A stretch of DNA of 64,000 bases from Colocasia esculenta (GCA_014218235.1 CM024753.1:181698348-181762347), one strand, 5' to 3'; counted from the first letter of the stretch, positions 18,222 to 28,881 are shown. Numbers and translations: made by a program. Notes: generated from the sequence alone by a model not told the origin.

Positions 18222-20051
18222 TCAGAGCCACTCCTTGCGGAAAGATGCGCTCGGCGCCGGATTGTGAGGGAGGCGGTAAATTCGCCCTCCCCTGCTCTCC
18301 TCGACATAAGGGCGGAAATCGCGCGAGCAGCAAGCGTGGTCAAGTCCCGATTGCCCCACCGATGGCACAAAGGAAAGTCGTCGGCGCGCCTCTTCTAATT
18401 GTCGCTGGTGTGCCTGCTCCGGGCGATTCCGGAACATGAAGAGGAGCGGCATGGAAGGATTCTCCAGGCTGACATTGTGGCATAGCTCGGGCAAAAGAAG
18501 ACCAGCCCAGGCACTCAAGTAGTGCGTCGGTAAGACGATGCTTTTATCGCGAGGGGAAGGGCTCGCCGTCAAATCCCCCAAGCCGTGAAAGATATTAGCC
18601 AGCGTCACCGGGGCCAAAGCAAGCTGCACACCGCTAGTCAAAGAACAAGCCGGATAAATAACCTCCGGCCTGATGTTCCCCTCCTCCCCAAATGGGATGA
18701 CGAAGGTACTTAACCAGTACACCAGGTACGCCGCCAAATAAGTCCGGTCGGAAAGCTGCCTGGGATTCCAGCCACGACCCTGAGGCGCGTAGAGATACTT
18801 CACGTTGTTCTCCAAGGTGACTGACAACTGCAAATAATCTGTGGGGTCGTAGCTCTCGCTGGCAAACTCCTTGTGAAAGCAGAAAGGCCCGTTGTAGAAA
18901 AAGCGGAGCCAAGCATCACAGCTCACCCTCACAGTCCCTTTGGAAGCGCTGGGGCATTCATCTCTACCACACCAGGCTAGATCCCGCCAGACTTTCATTA
19001 AATAACGGAAGCTGTGGGAAAGAACGTAAGAGCCGGCGCCGGTGGACTGGTCCCGAAGGAGGTCATTCAAACACACCTCCTCATAAAACTGGCCAGAGAT
19101 CGGGAGACCAGAGATTCTGTGCAAAGCCCAAAGATCGAGGCATGTCTCCCCGTCCGCTACGCAGAAGGTGTTGAATCTCCGGTTGAACCGCTCCGCCAGG
19201 GCCTGCAGCAGCCCAGGATGGCACGGATAGCTGTAAAGAGCGGCAACAACGGCATGAAGAATGCCAACCTGAGACAGCAGTGGATGATAGTGATAAAGAA
19301 TGCCCATCAACCACTCTGTTGTGCCGAAGCGGAAGCGGTGAGACGAAATGACGGACCACCGATCATACCAGCCAGCGGCCTCCTTACTCATAATCTGGTC
19401 CAAGAAACATGACCGGTCATAGCCCTCCGACAGGAACTCGGGGCCGGAAGGTAGTGGAATATGCCCGGTGAAGGTGGGACCGGTCTTGGGCAGCCCGTGT
19501 ACTTCCCATAAGCCCTGTGCGAGCATGAGCTCCCTGACCCGGTTAATGGGTTCCGCGCCAAAAAGCCCCAGTTGGCTCGTCTCTGGAAAATGTGCCTGTG
19601 CAGTGTAGTCGATGGGAAAGCTGGGGTAGTGAAAGCTGCAAGTCCCCATCATGCTGTCGCGGCCGATCAGAATAGCTCGCTCCAGCTGAGCTCGCTCGGA
19701 TAGAAGGAGTCCGTCGGGACCCTCCCAGTTGACCAGAACAAAACCCTGGATAAAAGGGAACAAATGCTCGTCCAGCGGAAAATGTCCGAGATAATCGCCG
19801 CCTCTCCGGTAGCGGTACCCCTGCTCGGTCCGGTCCACTCGGCGCATGTCCACGACGCCCTCAAGCGGCGACGACTCCTCCAAAGGCCCGAGAGCGCATA
19901 CCTTGAGGCCCTTGTCGAGTCGCTCCGGATCGTCCTCCCTCACCGAGGAAAGGGTGAAGTACGGCATCGGATCCTCCGTTCGCTGCACATCACCCTCTGA
20001 ACGGCGTGATGCCCGGCTACTCTCCCCACGATGTTTGGTGGAACGAGGCAT
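18222..20051 (-). CDS. Antisense plant-mobile-domain protein of G1
   Basis: About 609 codons from the ATG at 20051, which lies 8 bases after an acceptor-like TTTGGCAG; G3 has an acceptor and ATG in the same relation at 55407. Residues about 30-600 match the plant mobile domain (aminotransferase-like, PF10536): an N-terminal segment, then a stretch with NTFCVADGETCLDLWALHRI and LPISGQ near the middle, then aromatic-rich blocks. This domain occurs in plant MAIN/MAIL proteins and has been reported in retrotransposons. Its function in elements is not known. Antisense extra genes between integrase and 3' LTR are known in Tat elements. An antisense TATA box lies about 540 bp upstream, in the 3' LTR. 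Confidence 0.75.
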   Translation of the reverse strand: MPRSTKHRGESSRASRRSEGDVQRTEDPMPYFTLSSVREDDPERLDKGLKVCALGPLEESSPLEGVVDMRRVDRTEQGYRYRRGGDYLGHFPLDEHLFPFIQGFVLVNWEGPDGLLLSERAQLERAILIGRDSMMGTCSFHYPSFPIDYTAQAHFPETSQLGLFGAEPINRVRELMLAQGLWEVHGLPKTGPTFTGHIPLPSGPEFLSEGYDRSCFLDQIMSKEAAGWYDRWSVISSHRFRFGTTEWLMGILYHYHPLLSQVGILHAVVAALYSYPCHPGLLQALAERFNRRFNTFCVADGETCLDLWALHRISGLPISGQFYEEVCLNDLLRDQSTGAGSYVLSHSFRYLMKVWRDLAWCGRDECPSASKGTVRVSCDAWLRFFYNGPFCFHKEFASESYDPTDYLQLSVTLENNVKYLYAPQGRGWNPRQLSDRTYLAAYLVYWLSTFVIPFGEEGNIRPEVIYPACSLTSGVQLALAPVTLANIFHGLGDLTASPSPRDKSIVLPTHYLSAWAGLLLPELCHNVSLENPSMPLLFMFRNRPEQAHQRQLEEARRRLSFVPSVGQSGLDHACCSRDFRPYVEESRGGRIYRLPHNPAPSASFRKEWL

Positions 20052-20182
20052 CGACAGTCCTGCCAAATGAATTATTCAAACGTCAACGGACGTCACGACA
20101 AGGCAAGAGAAGACCACTGCAAAGAAAAAAGATGCGTTTCCCAGGGGCCACGGGATACCCGCCGTCGTCTACGTCTCCGACG

Positions 20183-20202
20183 GATATCCCGTGGGGGGCA
20201 TT
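20183..20202 (+). promoter_or_regulatory. Polypurine tract of G1
   Basis: CCCGTGGGGGGCATT directly before the right LTR. The same word precedes the right LTR of G3 at 55604-55618, so it is conserved across two diverged elements. Confidence 0.7.
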
Positions 20203-20592
20203 TGTTGAACCCGAAACAAATCGGAGATTAAACAAACCCTGGGTGACAAGATACACCCTCGGGGAACCCGGAACGACCGAGGTTACGAGGTCAGAGTGCA
20301 GCGCACGCCCGAAGCACCGCGGGGACGGAACAAAGCGTACCTCGGACAGCGGAAATCCAGTGACCAGGTCTTCGTTCAAAGCCGCGTACGATCCCGATGT
20401 GTCGAGGACAATGAAATGCACGTGCCCCTCGAAAACGGGGACAAACGCACGTGAGATGGCCGGAGACGCACGGACGATGCACGCGTGCACGTGCACGACA
20501 CGACCGTCAACCAACGAACCAGCACGGGAGGCCCACAGAGCTCTCTCCCGGAAGAACTGGAGGAAATGGCCAAGAGGGTGGAGGCCCACCCC

Positions 20593-20602
20593 TATTTATA
20601 AA
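20593..20602 (-). promoter_or_regulatory. Antisense TATA box in the G1 right LTR
   Basis: Read on the minus strand: TTTATAAATAGGGG. It lies on the left side of the palindrome array and faces the antisense mobile-domain gene. The same box is kept in the truncated left LTR. Confidence 0.5.
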
Positions 20603-20619
20603 GGGGGGCCGGGCGGTGG

Positions 20620-21050
20620 CACCCCCGCCGGTTCGGCAGGGGGCGCACCCCCGCCGGTTAGGCGGGGTGCACACCCCCGCCGGTTCGGCGGGGGCTGCAC
20701 CCCCGCCGGTTCGGCAGGGGTGTCACCCCCGCCGGTTAGGCGGGGTGCGCGCCCCCGCCGGTTCGGCGGGGCGCGCACCCCGCCGGTTCGGGCGGGGGCC
20801 GCACCCCCGCCGGTTCGGCGGGGTGCCCACCCCCGCCGGTTCGGGCGGGGGCCGCACCCCCGCCGGTTCGGCAGGGGTCGCACCCCCACCAGTCCAGGCG
20901 GGGTGTGCACCCCCCGTCGGTTCGTGGTCACACCCCCGCCAGTTCGCCCGCTCGCGCGCGCACCCCCGCCGGTCTGTGCTTGCCTCGGCGCTCGCGCCCG
21001 TCCTCGACGCTCGAGCCGGAAGACCCCCGCCGGGGAGGGTACCCCCGCCG
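20620..21050. repeat. Palindrome array in U3 of the G1 right LTR
   Basis: About 16 units of CCCGCCGGTTCGGCGGGG type, each nearly self-complementary. It fills the space between two outward-facing TATA boxes. Confidence 0.85.
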
Positions 21051-21069
21051 GTTCGATCCTCCGAGGCCC

Positions 21070-21077
21070 TATAAATA
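21070..21077 (+). promoter_or_regulatory. Sense TATA box of G1
   Basis: CCCTATAAATAGGGGGG; the start of the genomic RNA would lie about 25-35 bp further on. Absent from the left LTR because of its deletion. Confidence 0.65.
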
Positions 21078-22107
21078 GGGGGGTACACCCCCATTTGCAA
21101 GGCACGCCATTCGGCCTCAACAGATGCCATCTTCGGCCCAAAAAACACGCCCAAGCTTCCTCCCTTGAGCAGACACCTGCAAACCACTTCAGTTGGCCTG
21201 GGTGTGGTCCGTGCGTGAGCTTATATAGGCCGCACGAGTCGGGGAAGGTCTTCGACACCCGTTGGTGCTGTGTCTCCGTGGCCGGGCCCTCCTGCGCTCG
21301 CCTCATAGAGACGCCACAGGTTGTTACAAGACCCCCGAGGCTCATGTTCTAAGTCCTCCGATGTCATAAAACGACATACGTCGAGGCACATGTTCTAAGT
21401 CCTCCGATGTCATAAAACGACATACGTCGAGGCGCATACTCAAGTCCTCCGGTGTCATAAAACGACACACGTCGAGGCTCCTGTTTAAGTCCTCCGGTGT
21501 CACAAAAGACATACGTAGAGGCATGTTACCTTGTGGAGGCATAAACACCCCATTAGTAACAAAAATGTACTCCTTACCATGTAAACGTCCGACGGAGGCA
21601 CAAACACCCTGTCGTCGACGCTCATGTACATGACTTGTTGTATACACGCCCAGTGGAGGTACAAAACCCCATTAAAGGCGCAATTGTAAATGTCATAAAT
21701 ATAAATGACATGGACATGCTTGAATAAAATTGTGGAAATTTATTTGTCATCTGCCTTTTCTTCTTTAAAGTTCGGCATACGGTCTTTTAATAAACATTAC
21801 GCATTCGAAGGTATTCGAGTGTTATACTCGATGTAAATGAAACATCGACTTCGGTCGGTGGGGAACGGTCCAGTACACGACCACTTCAATCGCCTTGAAC
21901 GCGAGCACACGCGGAAAATAAATGAAATGAAATTCGAGGATATCAGGGTTTGCACCCAATACTCCTCGTAAAATAAATCTTTGTCTGTTTCCTGTAAACA
22001 GTCTGGCACGCCCAAAAAAGATTCTCCATCCCCGAAGAGAGATGTGAGAGAAATAAAATATCAATTTCGAAAAAGAAAGAAAAGAAAATCTGCGTTCCAA
22101 CAGCCAT

Positions 22108-23091
22108 TATACTATGTGTTAGTGCGGAACCTATCTTGTACAAATGACAATTTGTCGACCACCACTTGTACATGTACCAACAATGAATATAATGAAATAC
22201 TTTTCATTTTCATCCATCCCTTTTGTGGTCTTGTGACAAATTACGTAGAAGTCCTTGTTGCTTTAAATGTACCTACAAGGCTACAACGTGTTTGATTGAC
22301 TTGTATCAATGCTCCCGAGGGTTGTTAGTCATGTTAAAATCCCCATTCCAGCCAAAAAACTTGTATCAACTATCAAGTCCCTGGCCTGGTCAAATTACCA
22401 TTATACCCTTTCAATTTAAACATGGTCTGATGGCCTCCGAATCTTCCAAAAATGACCTCAAAGTCTCCGAAAGCCGGAAATTGCAACAAATCGCTCTCTG
22501 CCAGTCTCAAGTTTGTATGAAACCACTGACTTGGCTAAAATTACCAAAACACCCCTGGAACTCAAAAATCCCTAAAGTGGCTCCGATGTCCAAAATCCTT
22601 TATTATATGCTCCGGAAAGACGTGTACCCCTTGTCTTTGCCTTTATTCTATGAATTATAGGATTTTTCCCCTATGACCCTCATGGTCTATTGAGAAATCC
22701 TAATTCTCTCAATCCCTCTTGATGATGAGCAATAGTTCACAATGAGCCATGCCAATAAGCCTGCATTGTTTATTAGAACCTATGAGAAGAATCCAAGGAT
22801 TTCTCTCTGACAGTTAATCAAGGGTTTTCAGACTTTAAACCGATGTGAATTAACACTGACTCTGGTCAGTGGGGAAAGATCCAGTACACAAAACTTAATT
22901 CATCTGATATACCATAAACGGAGCAGATATCTCATACATTGGCGCAACCGTCCATTGAATGGACATGTAAATCCCTCACATGAAGTGAATCTTAAACTTG
23001 TCTGCTAAGCAGTCTGGCACGCCCCGCAATCTCGGAACGAATGGCATTGTTTCACCATATATATATTTATGTTAAAATTCCACGTCAAACA
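22108..23091 (+). mobile_element. LTR of G2, 3' part
   Basis: Continues the LTR interrupted at 1304; it matches 61280 down to about 60405 in reverse. The last part holds CTGGTCAGTGGGGAAAGATC, related to the U5 of G1, an internal CTG-loop-CAG hairpin with TGGCACGCCC (23002-23024), and an end at AAACA. Confidence 0.75.
22363..22377 (+). other. Probable hAT excision footprint
   Basis: GTATCAACTATCAAG. In the other copy of this LTR the same spot holds a 175-bp hAT element between two GTATCAAG copies (minus strand of 60826-61016). Here two target copies remain side by side with the junction G-G changed to a single C, the usual outcome of hAT excision. Confidence 0.6.
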
Positions 23092-23095
23092 AATC

Positions 23096-23113
23096 TGGCA
23101 CGCACAATGGGAC
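23096..23113 (+). promoter_or_regulatory. Primer-binding site of G2
   Basis: TGGCACGCACAATGGGAC, 14 of 18 positions as in G1, four bases after the LTR end. Confidence 0.65.
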
Positions 23114-23311
23114 CTTTCCAGCCCTTCATCTTTCTGTCAAAGAAAATCCTCAACCTTTCAAAGGTTCTGATTCGCCTCTCTTCCTTATAAAGGATGGGAA
23201 GAAGAGTGCACGTGCTTGAGCATTTAATTGCTCCTTTGCTCGCTTTAATGCTTGAGCTCAGTTGCGCTTTCAAGCGCTCCACTGTTCGTGCTACGCACCA
23301 TCATCAACAAC

Positions 23312-23471
23312 ACAAGCAATGGTGGCAATGACATATGGTCCATTAGTCGTTGCTAACCGCGCTAGGTTCGGATACCTGGCAACCCCAATCGTCTTCGTTG
23401 ACTTCCCAGCGGTCGTCGGCTCGCCCTTCTTCTTTGATGTCATACCAGCGGTCGAGGATGATTCGGTAGCT
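23312..23471 (+). pseudogene. G2 polyprotein, N-terminal fragment 1
   Basis: Reads AMVAMTYGPLVVANRARFG and on to a PAVEDD stretch. It matches the start of the G1 polyprotein nearly residue for residue, including the PAVVGSP block. The open frame is cut by the hAT element that starts at 23480, and the homology resumes at 26745. Confidence 0.85.
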
Positions 23472-24012
23472 TCAGCATCCATGGAAGGCAGGATCGGAAT
23501 CGGGATCGAGATCGACCAGGCTCGATCCCAGGATCGGATCGCAAGATCCCATGGATCCAAGGGAAGTCTGGCCGATCCTGGATCGGCCAGTTTATAAAAT
23601 GGTTTTTTTTGGGAAAAAATTTAGGAAAAAACAGAAACAAAACAGCAAAAATGAGAGAAAATCTGATAAATTGAAAGAACTAATATTTGCATAAAAAACC
23701 AATCATACATGCATTCATAATATATGAAACATAAGATTTTGTGTATTATTACTACTATAATAATACAAGAAAAGTATAAAATATTAAAGACAGTGTATTA
23801 TTGACCTGAATACCATTTAAGTAAATGTTAAAATTTGTAGTTTCATTTATTTAAGATATTACATGTAAATAAGGAAATATCCCCTATTTGAATCCAATAA
23901 AAATATCAAAAAAATCACATCTCTTACTAATAAAAAGTCAACTCTCCCATCTAAGAAGAAAATCGCAATTTTTGTGATTTTATCAAAGTAGCAACTTTCT
24001 AATATCTCATAA

Positions 24013-24502
24013 CTAGTTGAAAACCCGTGCGATGCACGGTAGTTATTTATAAAATATTAAGATAAAAATATTATTTATAAAAGTATATAATTTTTATTAC
24101 AAAAATTTTGTTAACTAAGCAGGAAAAATTTGTTCTTAAAACAAAGGAAGGTGGACTGCACGAAGGTAGGTTTAAAATTGAATTTTTTCTAAAAAGTTAT
24201 GGTCTGCTCGGTTTAGCAAGATTTTTTAGATGGTGAGTATCTTATGTTGTTTAGAAAGATTTCTTCGTTGATTTAGGCGACAATTAATGTTTGAGATTTG
24301 CCTTACGGGAGGTGTGTTAAAGTTAATAGATTTATTATTTTATGTTAGCTGCTATATGTTAGGATTTGTTTGCCCAGATTTTGCTTAACCATATTTAGCT
24401 GCGATATAGATAGATTTAGTGGGGAGGTTTAGGCGGGAAAACTCTGCTTCTGGTGCTGCCACGTGGCTGCTCCAGAACTGAGTTTTATTAGAATAGTATA
24501 GA
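24013..24502 (-). mobile_element. Non-autonomous Helitron
   Basis: On the minus strand it begins TCTATACTATTCTAATAAAA and ends with a hairpin CCGTGCATCGCACGG, ten or so bases, then CTAG. It sits between A and T, as Helitrons do. The empty site is visible in hAT A copy 2 (about 39628-39640), where the flanks join as ATAA-TTTGAC. 490 bp, no coding capacity. Confidence 0.85.
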
Positions 24503-24643
24503 TTTGACATATTTAAATTTTATAATTCAAATAAGTCTAATAAAATACTAAAAATCTAAAGTCCAACAAAAAAAAAATCAAACGTGCATATGACTTCTCC
24601 AAGAAGCCGCTCTCCTATTGACAGCACTAAGTCTACTTGAGAC

Positions 24644-25979
24644 CATGGTTTGACGTATCGCCGATTCGGGGCGAATCGGATCCGCCCTGATGCGATCCGA
24701 TTCGCCCAGAATCGAGGCGAATCGGGTCCGATTCGCATGATTATTATATATATATATATATGATATTTATGTATGTGTGTCAGGCAGGGTTGTGAGGAGT
24801 CAGGATCCTCTTCAGGCAGGGTTGTCAGGATCCTCTTATTTACCTGAATATCATTTAAGTAAATGTTATAATTTGTTATTTCATTTACTTAAGATATTAC
24901 ATGTAAATAAGGAAGTACCCCCCATTTGAATCCAATAAAAATATCAAAAAATCATATCTCTTACCAATAAAACGTCAACTCTCCCACTGAAGAAGAAAAT
25001 CGCGATTTTGATGATTTTAGCGAAATGCTAACTTTTTAATCTCTCATAATTTGGTCTATCTAAAAATTTGATAATTCAAATAAACCATATGGAACACTAA
25101 AAATCCAAAGTCCGGTAAAAAAGTCAAACGTACATGTGACTTCTCCAAGGGAGCTACTCTCCTACTGACAGCACTTAGTCTGCTTGAGGCATCTTAGGAT
25201 TTGGTCAAACTTAAGCTATCATCACCTAAACTCATGAGATTTTTCACTTTCTAATTGTGAGAAACTAGAAAGTGACAATTCTCATGAGTTTGAATGATGA
25301 TAGTTTAGGTTTGACCAAATCTTAAGAGGTCTCAAACAGACTGAGTACTGTCAGTAGGAGAGCGGTTCCCTTGGAGAAGTCACATGCACATTTGATTTTT
25401 TTTACCGGACTTTGGATTTTTAGTATTCTATATGGTTTATTTGAATTATCAAATTTTTAGATAGACCAAATTATGAGAGATTAAAAAGTTAGCATTTCGC
25501 TAAAATCATCAAAATCGCGATTTTCTTCTTCGGTGGGAGAGTTGACTTTTTATTCGTAAGAGATATGATTTTTTGATATTTTTATTGGATTCAAATGGGG
25601 GGTACTTCCTTATTTACATGTAATATCTTAAGTAAATGAAACAACAAATTATAACATTTACTTAAATGATATTCAGGTAAATAAGAGGATCCTGACAACC
25701 CTGCTTGAAGAGGATCCTGACTCCTCACAACCCTGCCTGACACACATACATAATATCATATATATATATATAATAATCATGCGAATCGGACCCGATTCGC
25801 CTCGATTCTGGGCGAATCAGGGATCGCATCGTGGCGGATCGGGGAATCGGATCGGATCGCATCGGATCCATTCGATTCGCGGCCGGGTGGCGGATCCATG
25901 CGGATCACAACTCGGCCCGCCCCTGATCCGCTCCGATTCGGGGGAATCGGGCCGATTCGCCCCGCCATGACAAACCATG
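24644..25979. mobile_element. hAT element C, a 1.3-kb foldback
   Basis: Ends CATGGTTTGAC...GACAAACCATG with target duplication CTTGAGAC at 24636-24643 and 25980-25987. Almost the whole element is one inverted repeat. The arms run from about 24655-25260 and 25265-25900 and include GATTCGG words, (TA)n, TGTGTCAGGCAGGG and a copy of the hAT A interior. It could fold into a hairpin of about 600 bp. The host site in hAT A is uninterrupted in copy 2 (around 39475-39490). Confidence 0.88.
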
Positions 25980-26744
25980 CTTGAGACCTCTTAAGATTTG
26001 GTCAAACTAAACTATCATCACCCAAACTAATGAGTGTCATGAGTTGGGTGATGGTAGCTCAATTTGACCAAATTCTGAGAGGTTTGGATGATGATAACTT
26101 ATGTTTGACCAAATCCTGAGAGATCTCAAGCAGACTAAGTGCTGTCAGTAGGAGAGTGGCTCTATTGGAGAAGTCACATGCACGTTTGACTTTTTTTACC
26201 GGATTTTGAATTTTTAGTGTTCCATGTGGTTTATTTGAATTATCAAATTTTTAGATAAGTTAAATTACGAGATATTAGAAAGTTAGCATTTCGCTAAAAT
26301 CACCAAAATCACGATTTTCTTCTTCGATGGGAGAGTTGACTTTTTATTAATAAGAGATGGTTTTTTTGATATTTTTATTAGATTCAAATGGGGGGTACTT
26401 CCTTATTTACATGTAATATCTTAAGTAAATGAAACTACAAATACTAACATTTACTTAAATGATATTCAGGTAAATAAGGGGATCCTGACAACCCTGCCTG
26501 AAGAGGATCCTGATGGTAGCCTAAGGGAATCGACCTGGATCAGTCTGGATCGGCCTGGATCAGTCTGGAATCGGTCGATCCTTGCTTGATCCAGTCAATC
26601 CAACTCGATTCTGGCCGATCCAGCTGGAAGTTTGCCGATTCAGGGACTTCCCCCCCATAATCGGATCCATAGCCCTCGATCCGATCCAAGATCGATTGAT
26701 TCTGGGTCGATCCTGGCGATTTTGCCTTCCATGTCAGCATCTGC

Positions 26745-27753
26745 AACGACCCAGGGTGTTAGGCCCTCGGTCCTATCTATTGGCCGAGTATTCTCGGTCA
26801 ACCAGATATTTGCTGACGTTGCCCCAGCTCAATGGAGACAATGTCGTCGCCGCCACAATGGTGTTAGGCCGGTGGTGGCTTCATTTCAAAGCAATGCTTC
26901 TGTTCAACAGGGGAATTTTCAGGGCCGCAAAGGCATAAAGCCTGCTGCGACAACCTCTCTTTTTGGTAAGACAGTGATTGTCGGAAATCTTCAAATACGA
27001 CTCGATGGTGGCTAGCCGATTATGCCGCGGGATAGGCATGTCCCCACTATTTCCACCTTCAATCGCTTCGAATTTCTTTGACATGAGTAGGAGGAAGGAG
27101 CGAGATCCAGAAAGCCTGCCATATCAATAGCAAGCCGGGGGCAGACGTGTCATTGCAAGTCCGTCCCACCCCATTCCAAATTAGGGGACAACCCTACAGA
27201 GGAGCGTTAGCTCCAAATGAAGAAAATCTAGGTCACCAATGAGGATGCCCGAACCATCAAAAGAGCGAGGCAAGAAGGGCCTTTCCGTATGTCTGATCTT
27301 CATCGGATGCGAAGTCAAGCTAGTATTGAGCCCCTGACCTTTACGCGGTCTACAGCTCAATGCCCTTGGGGGCAGAGATCTCGACGCGGTCGAAGATTGG
27401 TTCGACTAACCACTTCATTTGCTAGTTCGGTGCCGACAAAGGAGGGCTCTCCTACTCCAACGTCGACTCCTCAAGTGTTTGTTTTTAACAGACTGGGGGA
27501 GATAAGAAAGCCAATGAGGCAACCTCCCTAGAAGAAAAGAGCAGTTTGTGTGATCAACAACACTCTTGAGATATTCACTTGTTTTACATCCATTGCTGAC
27601 AAGCAATCTGAAGAAGAGGTAGCTGAAAGGCATGAGCCTCTTCAATATTTGAGAAAGTCGAGGCCTATCATTAGGGCTATCGCCCATATGCAACACACCA
27701 CAAACACAGCTGACACGTCTCTCGAACTAGGGGAGAATGATGGGGAACAATGA
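26745..27753 (+). pseudogene. G2 polyprotein, N-terminal fragment 2
   Basis: Continues the G1-like protein after the hAT: GRVFSVNQI, SFQSN and GKTVIVGNLQIRLDGG blocks match G1 residues about 70-120. A TAG follows RLDGG at 27012, and further pieces are in other frames: RLGEIRKP near 27490 and EIFTCF near 27570, matching G1 RLGAAIRP and KIFTCYA. Homology ends at about 27650-27750, so everything from the gag core onward is missing. Confidence 0.75.
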
Positions 27754-28005
27754 GCTGCATAATCAGTTTGGCCCATTTAAGGCCCATTTTGAGTCTTTTA
27801 ATTTTTCTGTAATTTTGGTGCAATTTTCACACTATTTTTAAGTCTAAGGATAAAGTTGTCCAAAAGAGTCACATTAGAGTCCAATTAACTTTTTATTATG
27901 TATTTTTGCATCTCTTTATTTGAGTCCAGTCTTATTTATATATAGCTAGGATTCTTATCATTAATGTATTTTCCTTTCGTGAGGTCTCTAATTTGTTAAG
28001 TCTTA
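27754..28005 (+). other. AT-rich LTR-like sequence, left part
   Basis: No coding homology. It continues on the far side of the solo LTR at 33822-34000 with a TATATAAACACATG stretch and GAATGAATGAATG, which looks like the U3 and R of another unclassified LTR. Confidence 0.35.
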
Positions 28006-28016
28006 TTAGGTGTAAC

Positions 28017-28873
28017 CATGGTTTGCAATCTCTCGAGAATCTCTCGAGATCTCTCGAGATTCTCTGTCTCTCCAGCTTGCCGATATCCGAGATGTACGAG
28101 ACACCTGATGCCAAGATCTCTTGAGATCCTTTGTCTCATTCAAGCATGTTGAAATCCATCACTTCCTTCCCCAACCATCACACCATGTGGTTGCTATTTA
28201 AATGCCTTCCTAATAGAGGAAGGCTCCTAGCCATGACTAATTTGTCCACTGCAAGTCTTATAGGCAACTTTTTTCTTGAGTCTTCTTTCTCATGTTGAGT
28301 GGTTAACTAGATGAGATTACAAATGGTCCCTCAGAAATATATACTTAATATAGTTTTTGTTAGTGCTTCTGGTCTCTTGAGATTTATATGAGATTTCCCC
28401 AATGTCTCTTCTCTACAATCCTCTCGAGATAAAATCAAGATCCAAATGACATCTTTCATTTCTGAATTTTTAATTCTTGTTAATGTTTTAGGTTTTTTTT
28501 TACAAAATCTACTTAATTCTTGCTTTCTTTTTTGAATATTTCTCATGCCTGTTAATTCTTGCTTATTTGTTGTTACTTATTGTTTAAAATTATGATATGA
28601 ACTTATTAAAACTCAAGATTCTTACTAGATTGTTGTTCTTAATTCTTGTGACATCTAATTGTAACATGTACAGATGTACTAATGATGGCTATCAATGTAT
28701 CCAATTATTTGTTTTGCTTAAAATAATCTTTTTGTTCTCACATGGGATACATATATGTGTATATATCATTTTTGTATCTCAATATCTTGAGATTTGATCT
28801 CCCGAGATTTTACCGAGATCTCTTCTCTCCAAGCCCTCCGAGACGAAGCCGAGATCCGATATGGCAAACCTTG
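28017..28873. mobile_element. hAT element H1
   Basis: Ends CATGGTTTGC...GCAAACCTTG, duplication GGTGTAAC at 28009-28016 and 28874-28881. Instead of GATCGG words its subterminal parts repeat CTCGAGAT/TCTCGAGA. 857 bp, interior AT-rich, no transposase. An end of the same type is at 37376. Confidence 0.85.
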
Positions 28874-28881
28874 GGTGTAAC

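Larger units (their letters stand above)
1305..22102 (+). mobile_element. Complete Tat-type Ty3/gypsy retrotransposon G1
   Basis: A 20.8-kb element bounded by LTRs that begin TGTTGAACCC and end GTTCCAACA. Order of parts: LTR, PBS, gag-protease ORF, RT-RNase H, RNase H-integrase, hairpin arrays, antisense plant-mobile-domain gene, purine-rich tract, LTR. There is no chromodomain after the integrase, and gag carries YC-x2-H-type knuckles. Large size and an antisense extra gene between integrase and 3' LTR are known features of the Tat lineage. Two frame breaks in RNase H, in-frame stops in the antisense gene and a truncated left LTR suggest it is no longer autonomous. It sits inside the LTR of G2. 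Confidence 0.92.
20203..22102 (+). mobile_element. G1 right LTR, full length
   Basis: 1.9 kb, TGTTGAACCC to TTCCAACA. Parts: first 380 bp; antisense TATA at 20593-20602; palindrome array to about 21050; sense TATA at 21070-21077; leader with short GTCATAAAACGAC-type repeats (21340-21500); AT-rich 3' part with a hairpin and internal PBS-like motif at 21985-22013. The antisense PMD gene points away from this LTR. Confidence 0.9.
23480..26733 (+). mobile_element. hAT element A, copy 1 (3.25 kb)
   Basis: Ends CATGGAAGGCA...TGCCTTCCATG are inverted repeats. The target duplication is TCAGCATC on both sides (23472-23479 and 26734-26741), the 8 bp expected of hAT. Subterminal regions are packed with GATCGG/GATCCT words; the interior is a long inverted repeat of AT-rich sequence. 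There is no transposase. It carries two later insertions: a Helitron and hAT C. A second copy, inverted and without them, is at 38765-40176. Confidence 0.88.
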
